DNA of 5,964 nucleotides from assembly GCA_020630245.1 (NCBI GenBank), contig JAHDBZ010000023.1, positions 1-5,964 of the forward strand. Direction: 5' to 3'. Of the stretch, positions 1-5,578 are shown piece by piece. A program made the position numbers and the translations under genes. How positions within the stretch are numbered: the first letter of the stretch is position 1; the number at the start of each line of letters is the position of its first letter. A model generated the notes under the pieces. That model was given only the letters and a program-made list of their open reading frames with translations. It was not told where the DNA came from and did no database searches. The stretch comes from Candidatus Altimarinota bacterium. Lineage in GTDB: Bacteria; Patescibacteriota; Gracilibacteria; UBA4473.

Positions 1-1440
1 CTTTTTTTCGGCAGGCATGTTTTCGGCCATGCGAACCATCATAGCCCAGCGCGGGTTTTTACGCAGATCATCGGCGTGTTGGAGGATCCAACGCCAGTAG
101 AGTCCATCCCAGATGTCCGACCATTCGCCGGTTTGATAGTGACTCATTTTACGAACATAATTTGATCCAGAGAAATAGGGCTTGGTCGTAATCAGGCCTC
201 CATCAGCGTTTTGACTCATGGCATAGACATTAGGCACCATGACCCAGTCATAACTATCGATAAAGAGCTCCATAAACCATTTGTAAATCGCCTTCGGGTC
301 GATCTCACAGAGAAACATAAACCCACCGAGTACCATCAGTCGTTCGATGTGATGACAGTAGCCGGTTTTGAGGATCCGCTGGATGGTGTCATCGATCGGG
401 TCGATGCCGGTTGTTCCGTCATAGAAACTGGCCGGCATAGGGCGGTGATGTTGCCAGTGGTTTGTCGTGCGCATCGTGACACCCAGGTCTTCGTACGTCC
501 CCCGCATAAACTCTCTCCAACCAATGATCTGACGGATAAATCCTTCGAGACTTGCCAGCGGCACTTCGTGTGCGCGGCTATAGGCAATCGTGGCATCGAT
601 CACTTGCTGTGGGGTCAGAAGGCCGGTATTGAGCATTGGCGTGAGGACGCTATGCCAGAGCCAGGACTGTCCCTGGACGATGGCATCTTCGTAGGGTCCA
701 AAATTACTGAGTCGCTGCGCTAAGAATGTCTGCAGCCAATCAGAAGCAGCTGAGTGTGTAACGGGATAATAGAAATCTTCTAACAATCCTGGATTATTCG
801 GGAAGTTGTTTTCGACATAAATTTTTGCCTCCTGAACCCACTGGTTTTCAGCTGGAAAATCAATGGACGGGATGTTTCCCAACATTTTTTTGGGCACTTT
901 TTTTCGATTGTCTTCATCGAAACTCCACTTGCCGCCCACCGGTTGGTCTCCGTCCATCAGGATATTGAGTCGCTGACGTTGAAACTTGTAAAAATCGGCC
1001 ATAAACCAACGCTTTTTTCCAGCGCGATACTGAGCGTTTTGTTCGCTGGTATTTATCCAGCCAGGACTGGGAAGTATTTCTAGTTTTTTTTGAGCACGTC
1101 CGGAGGCCTGTGTAAGTCTTTTTTCCAGGGTAAAATCCACCACATCACACACTTTTATCACGGATATATCGGTGAGAGACGTTATGAGGTCTGCTAGGGG
1201 TTCGGCTGTTGGGGTATATTCTACGTACTTTACTTTGAATCCTTGAGATTCAAGTTGGGCTTGATAGTACTGCATGGTAGCACGGTGGAGTACGAGTTTT
1301 TGTTTGTGAAAGCGGCAGGGATACTGCATATCTCCAAAAAACAGCGGGTCTTCGGTCAACACTACCAGATCTGGCTTTGGTGTCAGACCGGGGTGCTCGA
1401 CAAAGCATTGGTGAGGAAATATCAGTAAAGCGCTTTTCAT
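1..1440 (-). CDS. Cryptochrome/photolyase of the bacterial (6-4) photolyase (FeS-BCP/CryPro) type, 3' end cut by window edge
   Basis: Translating the complement from the ATG at 1440-1438 gives 480 open codons to the window edge, so only the last few dozen residues of a family usually near 500-520 aa are missing. The product is a flavoprotein that should use light to repair UV pyrimidine (6-4) photoproducts, or to signal. Residues 1-130 form the N-terminal alpha/beta antenna-type domain (LLIFPHQCF at the start). The FAD-binding half shows EGFIRQIIGWREFMRG, the family's His pair (H363-H364, in GYCHHIERLMVLG), VPNVYAMSQNADGG and KPYFSGSNYV. By my alignment from memory to Agrobacterium PhrB, the four [4Fe-4S] ligand positions here are P348, Q436, E439 and W444, none of them cysteine, so the cluster is probably absent. 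It is divergent from the next photolyase. AAAGG lies 3 bases before the ATG, a short Shine-Dalgarno spacing. Family assignment is sure; lesion specificity is inferred. Confidence 0.93.
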   Translation of the reverse strand, partial: MKSALLIFPHQCFVEHPGLTPKPDLVVLTEDPLFFGDMQYPCRFHKQKLVLHRATMQYYQAQLESQGFKVKYVEYTPTAEPLADLITSLTDISVIKVCDVVDFTLEKRLTQASGRAQKKLEILPSPGWINTSEQNAQYRAGKKRWFMADFYKFQRQRLNILMDGDQPVGGKWSFDEDNRKKVPKKMLGNIPSIDFPAENQWVQEAKIYVENNFPNNPGLLEDFYYPVTHSAASDWLQTFLAQRLSNFGPYEDAIVQGQSWLWHSVLTPMLNTGLLTPQQVIDATIAYSRAHEVPLASLEGFIRQIIGWREFMRGTYEDLGVTMRTTNHWQHHRPMPASFYDGTTGIDPIDDTIQRILKTGYCHHIERLMVLGGFMFLCEIDPKAIYKWFMELFIDSYDWVMVPNVYAMSQNADGGLITTKPYFSGSNYVRKMSHYQTGEWSDIWDGLYWRWILQHADDLRKNPRWAMMVRMAENMPAEKK

Positions 1441-1476
1441 GGACCTTTATTCTACGATACAATAGATTTCCTGACT
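1441..1476. promoter_or_regulatory. Short divergent promoter region between two photolyase genes
   Basis: Only 36 bases separate the divergent ATG codons. On the plus strand TACAAT (1458-1463) is a 5/6 match to a -10 box. On the minus strand TAGAAT (complement of 1449-1454) is another 5/6 match. Neither has a good -35 at the right distance, because that would fall inside the opposite gene. If these boxes are used, both mRNAs start within about 10 bases of the ATG, so they are nearly leaderless. A small TCTA/TAGA dyad (1451-1454 and 1463-1466) sits between them. The sites are tentative; the divergent layout is certain. Confidence 0.3.
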
Positions 1477-2613
1477 ATGAAGACCCCTAATTTTTTTGTC
1501 GACTACGATACGATTCTGGCACGAATCGGAGCTTTAGATCCAGTGCAATACGCGCGGTCTCGTAACTTTTTGGACGGTCACATCAGTTATCTGTCACCTT
1601 TTATCACGCATGGGGTTATCTCGACCAAGACCGTGGCGGAGATCGTTCTGCAAGAGCACAAAGTTCGTGATTCAGAAAAATTGCTTGCTGAGCTCGGCTG
1701 GCGAGAGTTTTTTCATCGGGTTTGGCAGGCCAAAGGTGATGAAATCTTTGATGATTTGCGCTCCCCGCAGGCCAAGGTGACAGATTTTAAAGTTTCTACA
1801 AATCTAGTAGCGGCCAATACTGGCATCAAGGCAATTGATCAAACGGTGTCACACCTCACAGAAACTGGTTACATGCACAATCACGCCCGCATGTGGTTTG
1901 CGAGCCTAGCGGGCAATATAGCCCAAACACACTGGTACCAGCCGGCGCGTTGGATGTACTATCATTTGCTTGATGGTGATCTGGCGAGCAATACTCTTAG
2001 TTGGCAGTGGATCGTGGGGAGTTTTAGTCACAAAAAATACTACGCGAACCAAGAAAATCTTAATAAATATACCGGCCACAAAGAGCACGGCACGTGGCTA
2101 GATATAGCGTATGATGACTTTGATGTATTAGAAATACCTCCAGTCCTAGCGGAACGTGAAGCTCTAAACCTGACCAATGAATTTCCAGCGAGCACAGCTC
2201 AACCAATTGAAAATTCAGCCGAACCGGTCCTGTTGTATTCAATCTGGAATCTAGATCCGACTTGGCAGTCAGATATCACCGCCCGACGCGTGCTCTGGAT
2301 CGAGCCAGACATGCATAAAACCATGGCACTCAGTCCACTGCGTTGGAGGTTTGTCACTCACTGGGCTGCACAGATCAAAGGGCTCGAGATCTTTGTGGGT
2401 TCAGTCGCTCAATTATTCCCAGCTGGAACGGATGGTTTAGAAGTTATAACGCGTGAATATCCAGCAACAGCGCACTGGCCTGGCAAAAGAGATCCACGTG
2501 ACTGGCTATATCCAAATACCCAAGGGTATTTCAAAAACTTTTTTAGTTTCTGGAAACTAGCCCAAAAAGAACTGCCTGGGTTACGCAAACTCCATCAACC
2601 GCACAAATCATGA
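1477..2613 (+). CDS. Photolyase-family flavoprotein with N-terminal FAD domain and C-terminal alpha/beta-like half
   Basis: A 378-residue protein whose FAD-binding photolyase domain begins almost at residue 1, with no antenna domain in front. Seen in order: YARSRNFLDGHISYLSPFIT (25-44), GWREFFHRVW (74-83), TGYMHNHARMW (130-140) and DGDLASNTLSWQW (166-178). Against E. coli photolyase (from memory) D166, D168, N172, W176 and W178 match D372, D374, N378, W382 and W384, and W153 matches W359, so the FAD pocket and inner Trp chain look intact. From about residue 250 the chain carries short strand-like segments (VLLYSIWNLDP 251-261, RRVLWIEPD 270-278, GLEIFVGS 302-309) and then HWPGKRDP (333-340). 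These resemble pieces of the usual N-terminal photolyase domain placed after the FAD domain. I have seen this layout in Bacteroidetes proteins labelled FAD-binding or photolyase. Expected role: light-driven DNA repair; substrate unknown. It is the first gene of the overlapping plus-strand run, with no clear Shine-Dalgarno. Its TGA overlaps the next ATG. Confidence 0.92.
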   Translation: MKTPNFFVDYDTILARIGALDPVQYARSRNFLDGHISYLSPFITHGVISTKTVAEIVLQEHKVRDSEKLLAELGWREFFHRVWQAKGDEIFDDLRSPQAKVTDFKVSTNLVAANTGIKAIDQTVSHLTETGYMHNHARMWFASLAGNIAQTHWYQPARWMYYHLLDGDLASNTLSWQWIVGSFSHKKYYANQENLNKYTGHKEHGTWLDIAYDDFDVLEIPPVLAEREALNLTNEFPASTAQPIENSAEPVLLYSIWNLDPTWQSDITARRVLWIEPDMHKTMALSPLRWRFVTHWAAQIKGLEIFVGSVAQLFPAGTDGLEVITREYPATAHWPGKRDPRDWLYPNTQGYFKNFFSFWKLAQKELPGLRKLHQPHKS

Positions 2614-2759
2614 GCCAGCTAAAACGTCAGACCAAGATCTGTCCGGTTTGTGAACGGCCCTTTCATAATCGTAAGAAGTGGGAATCGCGCGGACAGTGGC
2701 CCACCATCAAATACTGTTCAGATCGCTGCCGAAACCAACACAAAAAATCTAATGTCTAA
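2610..2759 (+). CDS. DUF2256 small zinc-ribbon protein
   Basis: A 49-residue basic protein. It has the DUF2256 layout: ICPVCERPF (10-18), a lysine/tryptophan-rich linker (RKKWE, 21-25), then KYCSDRCRNQ (34-43). The four cysteines C11, C14, C36 and C40 (CxxC and CxxxC) should bind one zinc ion. No biochemical function is established that I know of. The family is often found beside cryptochrome/photolyase genes, as here. The start ATG overlaps the previous stop in an ATGA junction (2610-2613), and its own end overlaps the next start by 8 bases, so coupled translation with both neighbours is likely. A nucleic-acid or partner-protein contact is plausible for a basic zinc ribbon, but that is inference. 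Family call is confident because of the cysteine spacing and flanking residues. Confidence 0.88.
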   Translation: MSQLKRQTKICPVCERPFHNRKKWESRGQWPTIKYCSDRCRNQHKKSNV

Positions 2760-3087
2760 AAAGATCAAAGAAAAGCACATCGAACGACTCAGTCGCGGTA
2801 AAGCGTCGGGAATTAATATCGGATCGAGGCAAGTCCCACATCATTTGTACCAACACGAGCAAACGCAGTTTTCGTTGGCGATCAAGTACGGCTGGCTAAC
2901 GCTCAAACCCAAGCAACGACCAAACCTGCTTAATCTTTGGGAAAAGTACTGCGTGGCACAAAATCGACCTTTGTTAGTGCTAAAAAAATACGCAGATGGA
3001 TCAGCCGAGGTTTGGCAGAATCTCGAAGTCTTCAAGTTTGAAACGGCTGACCAAGCGCGCGCTTATGTTAAAAATATTACGTCATGA
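2752..3087 (+). CDS. Unrecognised small basic protein inside the photolyase gene run
   Basis: I do not recognise this 111-residue protein. The reading frame is open back to an ATG at 2650, but that start would bury most of DUF2256, so I chose the ATG at 2752, which overlaps the DUF2256 end by 8 bases. The N-terminus is lysine/arginine-rich (MSKKIKEKHIERLSRGK), followed by GSRQVPHHLYQHEQ (23-36), a YGWLTL segment (45-50), RPNLLNLWEKYCVAQNRP (55-72) and a strand-like end (LLVLKKYADGSAEVWQNLEV). I see no signal peptide, membrane segment or repeated cysteine pairs, so it should be a soluble cytoplasmic protein. The basic start could touch nucleic acid. Its stop overlaps the next photolyase start by 4 bases (ATGA, 3084-3087). 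Overlap on both sides and a globular-looking composition support a real gene; function is unknown, with co-expression alongside DUF2256 and photolyases the only clue. Confidence 0.8.
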   Translation: MSKKIKEKHIERLSRGKASGINIGSRQVPHHLYQHEQTQFSLAIKYGWLTLKPKQRPNLLNLWEKYCVAQNRPLLVLKKYADGSAEVWQNLEVFKFETADQARAYVKNITS

Positions 3088-4595
3088 AGCGAGCCGTATG
3101 GTGGATCAAGCGAGACTTCAGACTGGCCGACAACAAAGCTTTGGTTCGGGCTCTAGAGGAAAATGAGGCAGTTTTGCCAGTATTTGTCTTTGAGCCAGCA
3201 CTTATCAGGCAGCCAGACTATTCTCCGATGCATGTATGGGCCTGGCGTCAGGCTCTAGAAGATCTCAAAGCTCGGACACAAGCTCTGGAGGGAGATATTA
3301 TGGTGGCAACAGGGGATGTCTTAGACGTCTTTACAAAATTAAAATCGGTCTGGGATTTTACGGATATTTATGCCCACGAAGAGACTGGTAACGATTGGAC
3401 TTTTCAGCGTGATAAATCCGTGATTGAGTGGTGCCAACAGCAGCAGGTTTTGTGGCATGAAATACCGCAAAATGGCGTGATTCGCCGTCTCAAATCACGT
3501 GAAGATCGACAGCCGATTATCAAAGACCGCCTTTTCAATACACCTCCTTTGGCAGCCCCAAAAACACTGAAATTTCCAACATCACTGCGCACAGCAGCTT
3601 TAACCAAGGAAATTCCTCCATTGAGTCAATTTTTTGATTTAGCTGCATATCCACAAATCCAGTGGAATCAATTACAAAAAGTATCAGAAACCGCCGCTCA
3701 AAAGGATCTAGCTTCGTGGCTTACAGAGCGGGGGATCGGTTATGCCGGTGGTATTTCTTCGCCCAATACGGCTTTTACGCATGGCTCTCGTCTCAGTGTG
3801 CATCTGGCCTGGGGAACGGTCAGTCTGCGGCAGGTTTTCGCGTCCGTTAATGAAAAACGGTTACAAATCAAAGATGATAAATCTGACGACGCAAAACAGT
3901 GGCGGCGAAGTCTCCGTGGGATGACGGCTCGTTTACACTGGCATGATCATTTTATGCAGCGTCTAGAAAGCGCACCACTGATGGAATTTCAGGCACTCAA
4001 CCCGGCTTACATGGATATCAGTTATGAAGATGATCCGACTTTGCTCCGAGCCTGGTGTGAGGGGCGCACCGGTTTTCCGATGATCGATGCCTGTATGCGT
4101 TGTCTGGCGGCAACGGGATTTATGAACTTTCGTATGCGAGCGATGGTGGTAAGTTTTGCATGTTTTGGGCTGCACCTGAGTTGGAAGACGATTCATCCCC
4201 ACCTGGCCCAGGTTTTCCTTGATTATGAGCCGGGTATTCATTTGTCCCAACTCCAAATGCAAGCCGGCATCGTCGGGATTAATACCGTCCGCGTGTATAG
4301 CCCTACCAAGCAGATCACAGATCAGGATCCGCAGTGTGAGTTTATCAAGTACTGGATCCCAGAGCTGCGAGACTTTACGTCCACCGAGATCATGAGTTAT
4401 GAAAAAATCCCGTTGGGAGATTATCCGCGGCCGATAGTGGATTTTAAACTCCGATCGAAGCGCATGAAAGATCAAATTTTTGCCATTCGTAAAAGTCTCA
4501 AAGGCAAGGAAGAAAGTGCTAAAGTCCTGAAAAATCATGGCTCTCGTAAACGACCACGCAAGAAAGCACCTACCAAACAACGCGCACTGTTTTAA
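3084..4595 (+). CDS. Cryptochrome/deoxyribodipyrimidine photolyase family protein with variant FAD pocket
   Basis: A 503-residue protein with normal photolyase order: an alpha/beta antenna domain (AVWWIKRDFRLADNKAL, 4-20; VLPVFVFEP, 30-38; HEETGNDWTFQRD, about 98-110), then the helical FAD domain (SSPNTAFTHGSRLSVHLAWG, 225-244; LHWHDHF, 284-290; GRTGFPMIDACMRCLAATGF, about 328-347; NFRMRAM, 348-354). The canonical DGDLAANNGGWQW stretch of E. coli photolyase is replaced by DYEPGIHLSQLQMQAG (380-395). Ungapped alignment keeps D372 (D380) and W359 (W367), but puts His at N378 and Leu at W382. Active-site Asn341 also appears to be Phe (F349). I know this DYEPGIH-type form as a recurrent bacterial subfamily, so it is not random decay. 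The last 25 residues or so are strongly basic (GSRKRPRKKAPTKQRALF). Role: photolyase or cryptochrome; which lesion, if any, is unclear. It overlaps the previous gene by ATGA. Confidence 0.92.
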   Translation: MKRAVWWIKRDFRLADNKALVRALEENEAVLPVFVFEPALIRQPDYSPMHVWAWRQALEDLKARTQALEGDIMVATGDVLDVFTKLKSVWDFTDIYAHEETGNDWTFQRDKSVIEWCQQQQVLWHEIPQNGVIRRLKSREDRQPIIKDRLFNTPPLAAPKTLKFPTSLRTAALTKEIPPLSQFFDLAAYPQIQWNQLQKVSETAAQKDLASWLTERGIGYAGGISSPNTAFTHGSRLSVHLAWGTVSLRQVFASVNEKRLQIKDDKSDDAKQWRRSLRGMTARLHWHDHFMQRLESAPLMEFQALNPAYMDISYEDDPTLLRAWCEGRTGFPMIDACMRCLAATGFMNFRMRAMVVSFACFGLHLSWKTIHPHLAQVFLDYEPGIHLSQLQMQAGIVGINTVRVYSPTKQITDQDPQCEFIKYWIPELRDFTSTEIMSYEKIPLGDYPRPIVDFKLRSKRMKDQIFAIRKSLKGKEESAKVLKNHGSRKRPRKKAPTKQRALF

Positions 4596-4624
4596 TTTTG
4601 CATTTCTTGATTAAGATATCTTTG

Positions 4625-5119
4625 ATGACTGATCAAATTATTCGCGACGCCTTGCAAGCACTTAATATCACCCATGAATGGTATGAGCACGAGTCGATGC
4701 ATCGCTGTGAAGATACGCACGAGTGGCACAACGCTATGCAATTGCCAGGAGTACGAGCCAAAAATCTTTTTCTCCGTAACAAAAATGGTAAACGGCATTT
4801 CATGCTGATCCTGCCTCAGGAAAAAGCCTTTGATAAAGATATCTTCCGGGAGATGACTGGGCAGAAGTGTGGTTTTGCTTCCGAAGATCGGATGATGAAG
4901 TACCTAGGAGTTAAGCCGGGTTCGGTATCACCATTTTGTCTCATCACCGATAGCGAAGCCCACGTGGAGGTGCTAATTGACGCAGACTTAATGCAGGAAG
5001 AATTTCTCTACTTTCATCCTCAGCGCAATACGGGCAGTATCCAGGTGACGCCCGCGGGACTCGAAACTTTTCTCAATGCGAGAGGAAATCAGTGGGAGAC
5101 CGTGGAGTGGCCGAAGTAA
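4625..5119 (+). CDS. Prolyl-tRNA deacylase, YbaK/ProX (ProXp) type
   Basis: A free-standing editing enzyme that hydrolyses mischarged prolyl-tRNA (alanine or cysteine on tRNA-Pro) in the cytoplasm. The 164-residue length from the ATG at 4625 fits the family; an in-frame TTG at 4598 would add nine residues and is less likely. The family pattern is clear: ITHEWYEHE (15-23), then GVRAKNLFLRNKNGKRHFML (42-61) with K46 matching the key lysine of ProXp-type enzymes, then YLGVKPGSVSPFCL and a strand-rich end with HPQRNTGSIQVTP. It begins 29 bases after the photolyase stop, without an evident promoter or terminator between, so it may be the last gene of that transcript. A functional tie to photorepair is not suggested by its chemistry. 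No Shine-Dalgarno is visible upstream. Assignment to the YbaK/prolyl-tRNA editing family is firm; exact amino-acid specificity is not readable. Confidence 0.9.
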   Translation: MTDQIIRDALQALNITHEWYEHESMHRCEDTHEWHNAMQLPGVRAKNLFLRNKNGKRHFMLILPQEKAFDKDIFREMTGQKCGFASEDRMMKYLGVKPGSVSPFCLITDSEAHVEVLIDADLMQEEFLYFHPQRNTGSIQVTPAGLETFLNARGNQWETVEWPK

Positions 5120-5138
5120 GAATGTTACGATATCGCAA

Positions 5139-5147
5139 TGTTATAAT
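5139..5147 (+). promoter_or_regulatory. Possible extended -10 promoter element
   Basis: TGTTATAAT is a perfect TGn-TATAAT extended -10 box, located 20 bases after the deacylase stop. No good -35 lies 17 bases upstream, but extended -10 promoters can do without one. If active it would start transcription near 5154, just before the terminator-like hairpin at 5158. The surrounding A/T-rich sequence makes a chance match possible. Confidence 0.3.
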
Positions 5148-5157
5148 GTCATAATTT

Positions 5158-5183
5158 GAATACAATTTGTACTCTTATTTTTT
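5158..5183 (+). terminator. AU-rich terminator-like hairpin after the photolyase/deacylase run
   Basis: G5158-A5159 pairs with T5173-C5174. After one A-C mismatch, TACA (5161-5164) pairs with TGTA (5168-5171) around an ATT loop. TTATTTTTT (5175-5183) follows directly. This has the form of an intrinsic terminator and is in the right place for the end of the plus-strand run, but the stem is short and AU-rich, so termination would be weak. Its T-run overlaps the -35 box of the next promoter. Confidence 0.35.
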
Positions 5184-5210
5184 GACTCACTCACCTGGGT
5201 TTCTTATATT
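5182..5210 (+). promoter_or_regulatory. Near-consensus sigma70-type promoter
   Basis: TTGACT (5182-5187) and TATATT (5205-5210) each match 5 of 6 consensus positions and are separated by the optimal 17 bases. It is the best promoter visible in the window. Expected transcription start is about 5217. There is no convincing gene start nearby; the next clear coding start is at 5537, so it drives either a non-coding RNA or a leader of about 320 bases for the YraN-family gene. Confidence 0.6.
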
Positions 5211-5216
5211 CGAGAT

Positions 5217-5421
5217 TGCTAGATAGCGCGTGATTACGCAGACATCTTCTTCTACCAATCATCTCCTTAAGGGATCGAGCAAGTGTACTGCTCTTGGGCA
5301 GACACAATCGGACCCACATGAAACAGAGGGGAAAGAGGAGTCGCGAACACGGCTTTTTGGCGGTGCAGCAAGATGAGAAGTAGTGAAGATTAGAAGTTGA
5401 GAAGAAAGACTTCAAAACTTC
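5217..5421 (+). ncRNA. Candidate structured small RNA or long structured leader
   Basis: Starts just after the strong promoter. Visible pairings are collinear and nested. ATCTTC (5244-5249) pairs with GAAGAT (5385-5390), CTAC (5252-5255) with GTAG (5380-5383), and TCATCT (5259-5264) with AGATGA (5371-5376), making one long interrupted helix. Inside it, GTGT-A-CTGC (5283-5291) pairs with GCAG-ACAC (5298-5305), 8 bp with one bulge, and CAC-G-GCT pairs with GGC-G-GTG (5348-5354 and 5359-5365). Outside it are a GCGT/ACGC hairpin (5228-5239) and GAAGTT/AACTTC (5393-5398 and 5416-5421). A long rod with inner bubbles recalls 6S RNA, but I do not recognise conserved 6S, SRP, RNase P or tmRNA sequence. 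The long helix joins pyrimidine-rich and purine-rich tracts, which can pair by chance. No strong terminator follows, so a leader of the next gene is the main alternative. The 3' end is a guess. Confidence 0.35.
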
Positions 5422-5536
5422 GCAGCCAAAATGTTTTACCGCTTATTTATGAAGATTAGATTAAGTTTCGGTTAAGTTTGCTGGTTGTGTTAATTATTTT
5501 TTCATAATACTTTGGGGGCGTACCCCGCCTGTATTC
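5422..5536. other. Non-coding stretch before the YraN-family gene
   Basis: No gene seen. It contains a close direct repeat TTAAGTTT (5461-5468 and 5472-5479), a T-run (5497-5502) without a matching stem, and a weak promoter-like pair TTGCTG (5478) and CATAAT (5503) at a poor 19-base spacing. It ends in a G-run (5514-5518) that can pair with CCCC at 5523-5526. There is no usable Shine-Dalgarno just before the start at 5537. Confidence 0.4.
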
Positions 5537-5578
5537 ATGGAACAAAGCAAACGCAATCGAAGTCTCGGACAGGCGGGG
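5523..5578 (+). promoter_or_regulatory. Inverted repeat enclosing the translation start of the YraN-family gene
   Basis: CCCCGCCTGT (5523-5532) and ACAGGCGGGG (5569-5578) are perfect 10-bp reverse complements flanking the ATG at 5537, so the start codon would lie in a 36-base loop of a GC-rich stem. The left arm can instead pair with the upstream G-run (GGGG 5515-5518 with CCCC 5523-5526). The two folds are mutually exclusive, which could affect translation. The repeat is seen directly; the regulatory role is inferred. Confidence 0.5.

Noticed and set aside
211..723. Plus-strand open frame of 170 codons
   Set aside because: It lies wholly antisense to the (6-4)-type photolyase, which runs unbroken on the minus strand with clear family motifs; its own product has no recognisable features.
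2650..2751. Upstream extension of the unknown 111-residue protein to an ATG at 2650
   Set aside because: It would overlap most of the clearly real DUF2256 gene in another frame; the ATG at 2752 gives the usual short overlap.
3963..4580. Minus-strand open frame of 205 codons
   Set aside because: It is fully antisense to the conserved FAD domain of the 3084-4595 photolyase and looks like a shadow frame.
4598..4624. TTG start adding nine residues to the prolyl-tRNA deacylase
   Set aside because: The ATG at 4625 gives the typical family N-terminus and the extension is hydrophobic and atypical.
5230..5376. Plus-strand GTG frame of 48 codons downstream of the strong promoter
   Set aside because: GTG start, no Shine-Dalgarno, low-complexity polar product and no recognised family. 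A real microprotein cannot be excluded, but the RNA pairing explains the region about as well.
5191..5415. Minus-strand open frame of 74 codons in the intergenic region
   Set aside because: Cysteine/serine-rich product without family resemblance, no visible Shine-Dalgarno, and it opposes the strong plus-strand promoter.
5211..5430. Possible tRNA, tmRNA, SRP RNA or RNase P RNA
   Set aside because: I looked for a T-loop with acceptor pairing, the SRP GGAAG/AGCAG core and the RNase P GAGGAAAGTCC core, and found none convincingly.
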